This document shows, one piece after another, positions 1 through 10,883 of a stretch of DNA of 64,000 nt (position 1 is its first letter; every line of letters starts with the position of its first letter). The notes beneath the pieces are model-generated. The model was not told the DNA's origin and did no database searches. It saw only the letters and a program-made list of their open reading frames with translations. The position numbers and the translations under genes are program-made. The stretch is from Botrytis cinerea B05.10. Lineage: Eukaryota > Ascomycota > Leotiomycetes > Helotiales > Sclerotiniaceae. Location: the NCBI RefSeq assembly GCF_000143535.2, contig NC_037315.1:558001-622000 (forward strand), in the 5' to 3' direction.

Positions 1-409
1 ATGATGTGTAGCGTGCGTAAGTAGCAAGAATAGTGGGCTTGGAGTTGATCACAAGATGCTTGGGCTATAGTTGTATTGAATATATGTGTATGCAAGTTTT
101 CATATGATTGATTTAATTGACATAGAAGAGATAATATCTAATAGCAATCTAATGATATATGAGTAGGAGATGGCTCAGCTAACAGCTCCAGCGAGTGATA
201 TAATCAGAAATATCATCAGGTAACAATCTTGATACCGCGCTCGACATTTCCTCCACAACGATGCACAATATTGTATTCTCAGATTCTCACAAAAAAGTGG
301 CAATAGCACTATGATCTCAAAAAAACTAGCCACTCAAGATGATGACATTTCCCTTGTGTCTCCTCCTGGGAACAAAGGTGCGTCGATAGGTTATTGCGAC
401 GCGATACAA
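1..409. other. Region downstream of the recombinase gene
   Basis: No gene is recognised here. It lies downstream (3') of the leftward recombinase gene. If that gene is the lead gene of a mobile element, this side would be the element interior, continuing past the window edge. Confidence 0.3.
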
Positions 410-3230
410 TCACTGAGGCTCATCGACATTGTCGATTGTATCACGTTTTCTCTTCCTCTCCTGAGACTGAGCGTCACTTCTTTCCGGCTGGTCGATTAAA
501 CTTCGCTTCCGAATCTCCGCTGGCATATAGCCTGCAGAAGAGATTTTGTGAGTTTTTTTGATGTGACTCCGCAAGCTATTCCTACTTGCGAACTGGCGCT
601 GATGCTCGCATCCGTCGAATGTACACCTGGTTGGAAACCCATGTGTGTGTCTATGAGCAGCTAGCTCTTTGACAGTGTACATGACGATGGGGTCACAGCC
701 CCATGTTTCCGCATCTTTGCAGGGCTTTCTGGTAGCAGCATGATTGTGATTGGTGTGGTTGGAGAGGTCATGTTTGCTTGTAAAACTGGCCTGACACCCA
801 GCACGATTGCAGGTAAACGGTCTGGGTACCGCCAGTTTCGCTTCGATCTTCTCTGTAGTACATCCGTCGACATGTTGGGTCAGGGTAGGCTTTGTGATGG
901 TGGAATAATCACAAGTCGGGGTGGTGCAAACGAATTGAAACGGTGTTGGTGAGTCTCTAGTATTGCCAAATTGGCAAAAGGGACCAATTGAATCTTCAAG
1001 TGAGACTCTTCCTTCGGTACAGCTCAACCATGCTCGCTCAAATCGTGAGTTGCATACGATGTTAACTCTCGACCACTTTGCAACGAATCCATGAGCCGAA
1101 GTTACCTCCCCTGATTGATTGTCGGGTTCATCTTCTTCAACCCCCAATAATGCATGCATCTCATCCAAGTCTACATCACCGTCATCCTCGCCATCGCCAT
1201 CGACGTGGTCGATGGTCTGCGAACCGTCGGATACCATTGGTGCTATTAGAATTTGAAGCTTAGCCAAGTCTGAGGAGACAACTTCAACTTCACTAAGGTC
1301 ATGTTCCGTCATGTCAAAGGTCGCTGCGGTCATGTATCCCTCATCCTCGACCATGTGCGACAACTGATCAATCTGATCTTGAGACAGGAGAGCAGGGTCA
1401 ATTTGACTAATAAACGAGGTCTCCAAGGGGTGTGGCATGGGAGAAGCCGGAGTTGATTCGGATCTAATGGACGCTTCTTTTGTGGCACTCGAGGTCACTG
1501 AGGAAGCAAGCACCATTGGATTGGTCGGCAAGTCTCTCAAAATAGTATTCGATGTCGTCTGTCTAGTGGACGGTACGGTTTCCCAACCCTTCTCTAATCG
1601 ACCGTGTCGCATCGCGTTTCTTGCGTTTCGTCGAGAGTTGGTAGAGTTCGGATCAGGGTCATCAGGGCGATTCTCTGCTTGCCATAGCTGAACCTCTTTG
1701 AGTGGGATTGGTTTTTTGTAGAGAGCAGCCATGTCTTCGTTGGTTACCTTAGGCAGGCCTCGCGGGGTAGGCATGACCTTCGCACGCGCATTGAAAACGA
1801 GAGCAGTCTGTTCACCAGCGTAGTCTCTCGATATTCCCCTGTTAAAGGTGGCTGTGCTGTGGTTTAATACGGCTGCGACTGAAGAGCTTGTGATGCCTAC
1901 ACCGTCGAAAACTTTGCTTGGTAGATGAGCGACATCTCGAGCAGCCCCGGTTCTCAAGCTGTGTCCAGTAATAGTGCCGATAATGCCAGTCATTATACCC
2001 ATAAGCTTGACTGTCTGTGTGATCTGATTCGCCTGTGCCGGAACTTCCAGGCACAATCGAGAGTGAGCTAAGGAAGCCATGAGGGGATAGGTGGGCTGCA
2101 CCCACTCAATCGCTCGACTTTCTGATGCTGCTGCGTAATCAATGACTTCTTGCAAAGACGTGGCACCGACGGGCATGACCAATCCATGTCTCATGGCGTG
2201 CAGAATCATAAGCGTGAGCGGACAGATATGATTTGTGTCCTCATCATCAAGAGGTGACAGATACACAATGTCATTGTTGCGCGGGGTATCTCTCTTGAAC
2301 TTGGTATATCGCAATGTGAATTGAGCTTCAAAGTCTTTCCAGCCGATCGTTCCCGGTGAATCTGTTGGAATGGCGATCTCCACATCTTGCCACCTAGCGT
2401 ATTCTAAGGTATACGATAGCGTCGATCTGGCAAGATCGCCCACGCGACATGCAAGTGCTGATGTGAGCACCACACTGAACAATTTGTAGATTGTAATATC
2501 CCAGGAAATTGTGCCATTCTTGACGTGAAAACTTAGCCAAGCTTTGCTCATCATCGACAGTGTCGATATACCAACTCGAATTCTTTCTGCCCACTTGCCA
2601 GTTGTCAAACGCCCATTTTTCTTGGCATCGTCATACCAAGTATGGATTCGTGCCTTCTCTTGAGGTGTGAGACTCCGATTATATGTAAAGATTGAGTATT
2701 CCACAAGAACTTGAATCATGGCGGCAGCAGTTGAGGCATTGGGTACTGCTTTGTTCCTTCTGTTAGGTACGATGACTCCAATAATCGAGTCCATGAACCT
2801 CAACATATCCTCCCCGCTAGGGGCAACCTTGAGATCCACTTGCTTGAGGGAGTGTGTGCGGAAGTTGTTGAGTCGTTGAACGGCACGATGCTTGACGTCC
2901 TGGGTGTTTTGCCTCCCTGTGCCGTAGCTGAATGATTTCAATTAGCACGTTGAATGTGAAATGGTAGAGTAATGCAAAAGGCGGATGTTTCAATGCACCG
3001 AAAGACATGGAATGGCAAGAAAGGTAAGTGGATATATGTCTTCGTACTTACGATAATTGCTTGGAGGTCTTTTTACTGCTCACTCTGAGTTCTTGGGCGT
3101 TCTCTATGATTTTGACAATACTCCTCTGACCAAGGATTCTGCGAGACTTTTCGACAGGAACATCGTATTCGAGATCGGATGAATTGAACTCTTCATCAAC
3201 AGGAGCCCGTCCAGCATTGGAAATAGACAT
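410..3230 (-). CDS. Tyrosine recombinase with C-terminal C2H2 zinc fingers (mobile-element integrase)
   Basis: Two exons (3230..3052 and 2927..410) joined by a GTAAGT...CAG intron give 898 aa in frame. The middle of the protein has the full catalytic set of a tyrosine recombinase: Arg about 221 in ALACRVGDL, Lys about 269/271 in RYTKFKRD, His382-x-x-Arg385 in GHSLRTGAARD, His416 in VLNHS and Tyr429 in RDYAG. The last quarter (about 725-850) has several C2H2-type pairs, for example CNRAGC...HTNHNH and CTFDGC...HIKKTH, then a basic RKRKRD tail. Such recombinases cut and rejoin DNA through a tyrosine-DNA bond; the fingers probably bind element ends or target. Fungal relatives include the DUF3435 captains of Starships and the Crypton integrases; I cannot tell which is closer. 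The start is the ATG of MSISNAGR; an in-frame upstream extension is possible. Confidence 0.85.
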
Positions 3231-3976
3231 GGCTGAGGAAGTATAACACAAAGGATTGATGGCTAAGTATGAGGAAAACAATCAGCAACGACGTCGTCGT
3301 TTGCTCTTTGCAGGATATCGAATATAGGTTGGAGAATAAACACAATTGATGTTGGGATAGATGTGAACTCGATCTCATCTTACCAAGATGGTGTGGAAAT
3401 GGAGGAGTAAAAGATGGAAAGAAAAAAGGAAAGAGGGGAAAGCGGGGATAAAAATTATCCATGTTGCTGCCTGTGAATGAGGAAATTTCATTCAAAAGGG
3501 AAGGAAGAGCTCTGTATTTATGTGCGGTTGATGTACAATAGGGATTCAATCCAAATGGGAAGGAACGATCGTCGTGTTATCGGGATTGTTTTGTCCATAG
3601 TCCCCGTACCGGGAGTCGAAACTAAAGCGACAGTGTCCACGATTCCACAATAGTAAACCTTTTGAATAATACAAACATCTTGATTTTGAACAATAATAAA
3701 CTGTTTTTTTTTTTCAATGAACTGAGTATATAACGTAGAACAGAGCGAAGGATATTTAAACTAACTTCCCTCCTCTGCTCTTAAAAGCCTACGGAGATGA
3801 AGGAATTATCCAGTCTGCAAGAAGAGGAAAACCCGGACTGGAGGTTGTAGAGTAAGACATAGGTCTATAGAGCTCCCACATTTGTATACTTATAATGTTG
3901 TAGAGAAGCTCCGCTCCTATTATTGTCAATGGTTCTCATTGATTATCGCTGTGGGAAGCATATCGACGTTGTCGAT
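422..3976. repeat. Four dispersed copies of palindrome ATCGAC-N3-GTCGAT
   Basis: Copies lie at 422-436 (spacer ATT), 1199-1213 (GTG), 2553-2567 (AGT) and 3962-3976 (GTT). The arms are perfect inverted 6-mers around 3 nt. The outer two share a following TG and differ at one base in 17, and they flank the whole recombinase gene. Two copies encode TID-x-VD peptides, the third is read in another frame, and the fourth is non-coding. I found no further copy elsewhere in the window by eye. Confidence 0.7.
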
Positions 3977-4603
3977 TGCGAAGTAACTATGAGCCACATA
4001 ACTTTTTCCTAAATGGAAATATAGAAATTGATCTTTCAATTCCATAGATTATAGGGAACAAAAGTAGATGGATATAAAGATAAAAATATGACAACAACAG
4101 GATACCGCTTATTCTATAAACAATTGAATCTCAACAAAGTAATTAGGATCAAATGCTTATTAAACGATCCAATCATAAAAAGGTATATTTTACTGTCAGG
4201 TCTTCGTATTTTATATCGCAGAACTTGTTGGATGGCATGTGGTTTATATGCTTACAAATATTTCTTCTTGGCTTACCCGTAGTATAGCTATGGGATTTGT
4301 GATTCAAGGAGTGTATTTATTGTGATCTTCATGTTGAATATGGACATAACCTAGATACTTATATTAGTAAACACTGAGGTTAACTAAATAATTAATCCAC
4401 CTGTACTATTTTTCTCAAATGGGGCAGCCTCGCAGCCAGCCCTAAATAGCATTGTACATATTTACATTCTTTTACAGATAAGTATATGTAACGAGTGCTG
4501 TGAGGTATTCTAAACATCAGTTAGGGGAATTTCTCACGGAAACTCCCTATACCTTCCCTATACTCAGTATAGGGAATTTCTTAAGGAAATTGGAGAAGAT
4601 TAG
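3231..4603. other. AT-rich, non-coding flank upstream of the recombinase gene
   Basis: This stretch contains the recombinase promoter side and then strongly AT-rich sequence from about 3640 to 4500 with many TA steps and poly-T/A runs. There is no convincing reading frame. The composition would fit old repeat-induced point mutation, but no intact copy is available for comparison. Confidence 0.4.
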
Positions 4604-4960
4604 CTTCAAAGGGGGGCAGCCCGGAATAGAGGGTAGTCCCAAATAAAGGGTAGCCCCAAAAATAGAGGGTAGTCCCAAATGGAGGGTAGCCCCAAAAATA
4701 AAGGGCAGCCCGGAATAGAGGGTAGTCCCAAATAAAGGGTAGCCCCAAAAATAGAGGGTAGTCCCAAATGGAGGGTAGCCCCAAAAATAGAGGGTAGTCC
4801 CAAATAAAGGGTAGCCCCAAAAATAGAGGGTAGTCCCAAATGGAGGGTAGCCCCAAAAATAAAGGGTAGTCCCAAAAATAAAGGGTAGTCCCAAATAGAG
4901 GGTAGCCCCAAATTAAGGGTAGCCCCAGATTGAGAGCAATCCCAAATAGAGATTACCTCC
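4604..4960. repeat. Minisatellite of 17-19 bp units containing GGGTAG(T/C)CCC
   Basis: About twenty tandem units alternate between AGGGTAGTCCCAAATAA-like and AGGGTAGCCCCAAAAATAG-like forms, with a higher-order period of two to four units. Each unit carries GGG and CCC separated by 4 nt, so each can form a tiny hairpin. On the minus strand three frames stay open across it, giving low-complexity peptides of G, L, Y, F and P that are by-products of the repeat and not genes. Confidence 0.9.
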
Positions 4961-5004
4961 AAAAAAAAAAAAATGTAACCTCAAATATAGGACATCCCAA
5001 TTGA

Positions 5005-5020
5005 TGGGGGCAAGCCCCCA
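5005..5020. repeat. G/C palindrome TGGGGGC-AA-GCCCCCA
   Basis: Perfect 7-bp arms around 2 nt, followed by a CCCCC run and a CCTCGCTCCGCTCG tract. Compact G/C palindromes of this kind are common near ends of fungal mobile elements; here it sits between the minisatellite and the foldback. Confidence 0.6.
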
Positions 5021-5068
5021 AACCCCCAGTCCTCGCTCCGCTCGTTTTCTTTTCTTCCTTCCTCAGGT

Positions 5069-5133
5069 CAATTTTACGGACGATGACAAATGTAGCCGCT
5101 GACGCGCCTACATTTGCATCGTCCGTAAAATTG
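5069..5133. repeat. 65-bp foldback (near-perfect inverted repeat)
   Basis: The left arm 5069-5095 and right arm 5108-5133 are complementary over 26 bp with one bulged A at 5086 and a 12-nt G/C-rich loop. The left arm starts CAATTTTACGGACGATG and the right arm ends with its exact complement. The right arm runs straight into the tRNA-like sequence, taking the place of its first two bases. Confidence 0.9.
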
Positions 5134-5203
5134 TTCTATGGTGTAATGGTTAGCACGTCGGATTTTGATTCCGGAGATATTGGTTCGATTCCTATTAGAA
5201 GGT
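5132..5203 (+). tRNA. tRNA-Gln(TTG)-like gene with disrupted acceptor stem (possible pseudogene)
   Basis: The D stem GTGT/GCAC, anticodon stem TCGGA/TCCGG with loop TTTTGAT (anticodon TTG) and T arm with TTCGATT loop are present and the B-box is intact. Acceptor pairs 3-7 form (TTCTA/TAGAA), but positions 1-2 are TG, supplied by the foldback, facing GG, and the T stem has one T-T mismatch. It is therefore likely damaged. The bases GGT at 5066-5068, just outside the foldback, are what a fungal tRNA-Gln 5' end would begin with. Confidence 0.6.
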
Positions 5204-8200
5204 TCTCTCATGAACATTCTTTCTTCCATACCCAGTTTGAAGCTGGGATTCAAGGATTTCTCGTCTTTCTTTTTTGCAAATTTTTTGGCGAGCAGTGGAA
5301 TTTTGCTAGTTTGGGAAGCGGTGGAGTGGGGATTCAGGGCTCGTTAGAGTGGTGGGGTGGGGTGGGGTGGGGTGGAGATGAAAAGGTTGCCACTGAAAAT
5401 GGAATGGTGGGGCGAAGTGTATGATTCCTCAAAACAACCTCTTCTAGTTTTCAATTGAATAGGAGGAATCCTTCGATTAGGAACGGAGTTGGAGGACAAG
5501 GTATCTTTTTGAGTGTTTTCAGACTTCTTAAGGCTGTCCATTTCATCTACCCACTGTCTCACCCTCGTATGCAATGATACAACGTATCGTTATGTTCGCA
5601 GATTTTGAATCACTCTCCGTATAGTTTACCAATGACGCTTCGATTTGATGGAAATTAACACCTGTATGACCTATTACCATCCAAAACCTATGCAAAGTGA
5701 CAGTCAACAATCATAGACTGTCTTCCAGGGTCTGAGCATCGAGTCTCCTGGCTTCGTCTCCGTTGGGATAATATTGACTCATTCTGATTAAGTGATGCGC
5801 GTTAGAAGACGTGTATCAGTCTTGTTGATTAACTTCATGAGAGGGGAAGTAACAAGAAATCTTCTTCCCAGAACGCTTGTTCCCAGAATCCGGTTTCAAT
5901 TCTGTTGTTTCGAGGAAATCCGTTCATAACCCAGCTAAGACCTTTGAAAGCACTATGGCTTATTCCCCTTTACTTTATTTCAACGGCATCTACAATTGAT
6001 ATTCTGCAGCTATTAGCCTCTTTCATGTTGACCAAATCGCTTGAATTGTACTGGTAGAATGTTGTTGATGTAAGTTGTATGGGATAAGATCACCAAATGC
6101 TTGGTAGGCCATTTCGCAGGCATTGTTCAACGTTTCTCGAATCGCTTTGACGATTTCTGGCTCTGGCTCACTACTGTTCATAAGTAACGTATTCAAGATC
6201 AGATTCTTCTACTTCTTTTTGCACAATTCGAAATCCGGGTGTTTAAAAGGAAGGTTTGAGTGTCCCACAACTTCCAAGTCTCGTTGGGACTTCAAGCTTG
6301 CTATTTGTATAAGATGGATACGGATGATGTAGCACCTACTATGGTAGATCCTAATGTTAAAATTTGATTCTGTCTAAAGGACTAGCTATGTATAGGAAAT
6401 AGCAGACCTTAATCGAGGGCTACCAAAAAAGCTAGTCTATTTCACACTCGCTTAGGATTACAATACAGTAGCCATTGAATTGAAGTTATTCACTACGTTC
6501 ATACACTTGCTTCATTAATACACATTAACGAATTCATATGCCCAGAAAGTCTCTAATGTGGCCCCACTGGGTTAAGATCAGAGAGGAGGCCGCCATCCAA
6601 ATCTATGAAATTTCAAATTGGACAATTCTTCGTCGCTCTCGATGTTATGCATGGATGTGGGCATGAGAATCTTGCAAAACGAATCCCCGAGTTGGTAATT
6701 TTGCCAATCTGTACTAGTAGTTCGTTTGCTAATGCCAATTTCTGATAAATAAAAGTCTGTCGGACACCATGCTCAAAAGAACAGGCTGCGTTAATTGCTT
6801 GCGTTCATAGCTTTTCTCACAATGCCATCTAGAGTGAGGATATCTATGCTTGAATTCGACATTGAGTGAACCTGACATTCTATTGTTGATTACTGATATG
6901 TTATCTTTGCGATTAGGGTACTCCAGCCTTACATTTATCCAGTATTGATCAAGTTGATCAGTGCTTCAAGTAGAGATCAAATTGGAGATCAAAAGCATAC
7001 TGAATATTTCTAATGCATCTTTAATACTTGCCGCCATGGAAAGACGCTGTCGATTCCATAGGCCAATCTTTCGAATTAAGGGAAGAAAACTATGAGGAAG
7101 GAAGACTTGATAGGAAAAGGACTACGAGTGAGATTGAAGGAGTGATCGTTATAGCTCTAAAATAAAGGCGACAACATCATTTGTATTCTGCCATGAGAGT
7201 ATAGAAAATTATGACAGATGAACGATTTCAAGCAGTCATCTTGCAGAACACTATAAGCATGCCTGATGCGAGAATAGATGTACTCCAATATCCCCCTCAT
7301 ACAGAGGCATCATGAAAACACAAGGCTCATTTGATTGTCTGCTCAATGAATGCAGGTCGATTAGGAGCTACTGTACGAGTGAATTACAATCTTACATGAA
7401 CTAGCATGCACTCTGGGGAGAGACAGGAACCGAATAGCCCAGAAACCACCAAACTCGAAACACTGTAATTTCAAGAGAAATGACTCACCACACCAGGGCT
7501 CAGAGAGGAATGGGATACTGCGGCAGATATTCCCACCTGAAAGACCGTTTGGAAAACCTTGGGTATAGGACTTTATTATGTTTCAGACTTTATGAGGAAC
7601 AAGAACCAAACCAGGACGGAAGTAGAGTATGAAGCTCTATGATGATATTAAGACATGTCATCTCTGAATGCCAGAAAAGAGGATCTGAGCTATCTTTAAA
7701 GCATCTGATAGTCTAGATCTTCGAATTATCGCTTGATCGGGTAGATGTCTCGACCCTATGGAAGTATTTAAAGAGTATGGAAGCACGCCACGAGATATTT
7801 GACGATGTTGCAACTGGTTTATTCTCAGTTGTTGAGGAACTGGTCCTCAGTCACTCTATCTTGTCGTCGCAACTTTCATGCACACCCAAAGCCCTTGGAA
7901 GCCCCGCCATGGGAACACACATTGTCCCTTGGAACAACTGATCCAGATCACCATGGGGCTGTGGCCGGATTCAAAGCAGATCTTTCTACCTATATAGGAG
8001 AAAGTCTTATTCTACTTTCCAGAGTTTTCGAATAGCTTTATTATTGTCTCCTTGCCAAGAATAAAAGCTGTACAACACGATATGGAGTGATTAGAGGCAG
8101 GTCTGTTAACTTGATGGTGGGTTCTGTCTACCTCTTCCTTCTCGAATCATTAATCAAAGTAGTTCATTTCTATCATACACTTACTAGATATGACTTCAAG

Positions 8201-9547
8201 AAGCCTTCGGTATATTATCTAGAATATTTTAAAGGGATGAAGCCTTACCCGCGATGAACTATCGTACAGCTTTTTGATTGTCCAAGTTACAGTCTCCGGA
8301 TGGGACTGCTACATTATTCGCCTACGAAGTACTCTCTGTTCGAAATGCCACTCAGTTTTTGACCGGCAGATTAGGCTCACTGTTCAAAACATGAAATTCA
8401 ATTTCTCTGGTTATTTCTATGATTGTTGAATAAGTCTACTTTTCTAGCAGAGGAAGACACCCTACACGGCAGAAGCCATCTACACTGCCAACGATATCTG
8501 CACAAGCTGCCGTATTGAAAGATACGAGGAGTATAGTCTAGAGGGTTCTAGCTGTTAATCGTGTTAGAATGACGCAAGATAAGTCACAATTGCCAGCACT
8601 GCAAATATGTGCCGTTCTCGTCATGACTGCATGACTACAGTGCGGCCTCACTGAGGCTTAGCAATTTGGACAATGGAAAATCATTCCTAGAATTTATGAT
8701 TTTCATGTTCCAAGAACTCATCTCCTGCATACCACCCCTCAACAATCAATATTCGGGCCGCTTGACCCTTGGGAAAGATTCAAAAATGGTCGACCAGTGA
8801 ACTTTGAGCCGTGAATATTGATTTGAAGAGCGACTCATGTCTCCAACAGTCCCAAACCATAACTAAATGAGTATCAATAACGGCCTGGCAGTTTCGATGA
8901 GCTGATATACTATATTGTGATATAGAATATCGAGCATCGTGTTGTAAACTTAATCCAAACGAGGTATATACAGCATGAAAGCGGGAACGAACTACAAAGT
9001 CGAATGACCAACAGTTTACTGTCATGATGCATGACGGAGCGGAATATCACGTCCTTCTTGGATGCATATCATAAACCCATACACTTCTTGTGTTCGTGTA
9101 TACGAAGTGTTCCCCTCCACAGAACGATCATTGCCGTTGAGGATATACATGCACAGTGGAACTCTATGTCGGCGGAAGAACCCGGAGAGCGGGATGCACA
9201 TTTCCCTGAATATATCTTCTCGAATTTAATCACAAATCTACGTTAAATAGAGTAGTAATATTTGAAACAAGCAGGCCAAAAGGTTGAGGCATTTTTTTGC
9301 ACATTGAAGTTTATACTTGAATATATTTGTTGATAGAAAGCCAATCGAGAGGAAAACTTAAAAAGATGTTCTTGCCCCTGTCCTGTGAATAAAAGGCCTG
9401 TTTAAACTCTAATAAATCGTCACAACCCACCACCCCCACTCACCCCCACCCAGCAAAGTTTTTCACATACTCTCATCTTCTGCTTGAATTCTAGAAGAAA
9501 TATAATATAGTTTTTGATCTCTCCTTTCAACAATCAGTAACCAATCA
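5204..9547. other. Gene-poor 4.3-kb stretch
   Basis: No recognisable gene, RNA or element. Short open frames (largest about 80 aa) show no family features. There is a (GGGGT)n run at 5351-5375 that could form a G-quadruplex. The stretch may hold decayed sequence or long non-coding transcripts; nothing in it can be assigned. Confidence 0.4.
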
Positions 9548-9650
9548 GGTCGCTTAGCTCAGTTGGTTAGAGCGTGGTGCTAATATCTGCTCTGTTCATT
9601 CAGATAGGTTTGGCACGCCAAGGTCGGCGGTTCGAAACCGCCAGTGATCA
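9548..9650 (+). tRNA. tRNA-Ile(AAT) with 29-nt intron
   Basis: The acceptor GGTCGCT pairs with AGTGATC. The anticodon stem TGGTG/CGCCA closes loop CTAATAA with anticodon AAT. The intron is 9586-9614, at the canonical position one base after the anticodon. T arm CGGCGG-TTCGAAA-CCGCC is intact. Confidence 0.93.
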
Positions 9651-10485
9651 GTTCTTTTTGCCTTACTCAAGAGCTTCATTTTGACACCGAGTTAGTCGTA
9701 ATTAGTTGAATATTGAAGAATTTGTGATGGAATGAAGTTGAAGCAGGCCTAGAAGGGAGACTTTTGCGATACTGAGTCTAGACCATTGAGATTTTGTTTC
9801 TTCACATGCAAAATTAATTTCACGCAGATTTCCTCAAGAAATCTTGATCTTTGTGAAACCCTTGGCTTCATTGTTGTATCTCTTTGAATTTGGATGTGGT
9901 GGGTTTGAAGGATGCACAACCTTGATGAGTGGGTTCCACCGTGCCGCTGAAAAACTTTTTTGTTAAGTGGAGAATTGCTGCACGAACGGACCGCAGAAAC
10001 TAATAAGTGCATTAATAGGTGAATTTTCGGGAGTTGAGTTGAATGATGTAACTTTCTTCATCTTTGCAGATATCATACGAAGGAAGTATAAGTCGTATGA
10101 TTCATGTAGTCGTCTGTGTAATCCGCGGACAGAATCTCTATGCATTAGACTGACTGACTGATTGACTGATTGGCTTCAAAAACCAAATTAATGAGAGGTC
10201 AAGACTCTAGATATCAATTTCCTTACAAGATTCGTAATCACCTATGTTCACGATGCGATCTCTGAGAAATGAAACACTATCTATGCACCCTTGCGATATG
10301 CAACCCAATCTAGCCCAACGAAAAAAATTGGCATTATATCCAAGCCACATTCATGTCTCGTATTCATATCATTCTCAATCATAAACCACATTCTTATCAA
10401 CTTTTCCAGACCGCGTTTGTATCATTATACTCAAGCATCTTCTAGTATCGAAAAAGGGTTCAAAAAGGCAAAAGTTTATTGACTT
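9651..10485. other. Intergenic, nothing recognised
   Basis: Spacer between two tRNA genes. The short frames on both strands have no features of real proteins. A GACT-rich short tandem run occurs near 10146-10170. Confidence 0.4.
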
Positions 10486-10572
10486 GGGCCTAATCCGGGA
10501 TCGAACCGGAGACCTCTTACAACTTAGATTGATTAACCCAAAGCAAGAATTCTACCACTGAACTATCAGGCC
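10486..10572 (-). tRNA. tRNA-Pro(TGG) with 15-nt intron
   Basis: On the minus strand GGCCTGA pairs with TTAGGCC. The anticodon stem CTTGC/GTAAG encloses TTTGGGT with anticodon TGG. The intron at 10522-10536 follows position 37. The T arm TCCGG-TTCGATC-CCGGA is perfect and the discriminator is C. Confidence 0.92.
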
Positions 10573-10883
10573 GAGGAGGGAGATGCTAGTCTCTTTTGAT
10601 GGAGGCTGATGAGCTGTCTGGTGTTATCAAAAAGAAAGTGATGGGTGGGTGGGGAGCTGTGAGTGAATGTAAGGCGAGCCGCGAGAGTAGTCTATCTAAT
10701 TTAGCTATCGGGCTGTAGGAAGCTGTATTATACGGCTATACGAACTTCACACACGATATCAAAATCGAATATTCAAAGATGTCATTGCGAATATGATTCG
10801 ATTATTTCTACTCGACTATCATGTCATGTTGCATCTTGCCGTGCTTGCTTAGCCCTCAACTACCTATCACCTCAGACTTACCC

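Noticed and set aside
311..2105. Several 60-90 aa frames opposite or out of frame with the recombinase gene
   Set aside because: They are shadows of the 843-codon exon; none has independent features.
4547..4962. Three overlapping minus-strand frames of 91-118 aa encoding G/L/Y/F repeats
   Set aside because: All three frames are open only because the 17-19 bp minisatellite lacks stops; the peptides are simple translations of the repeat with no start or splice context.
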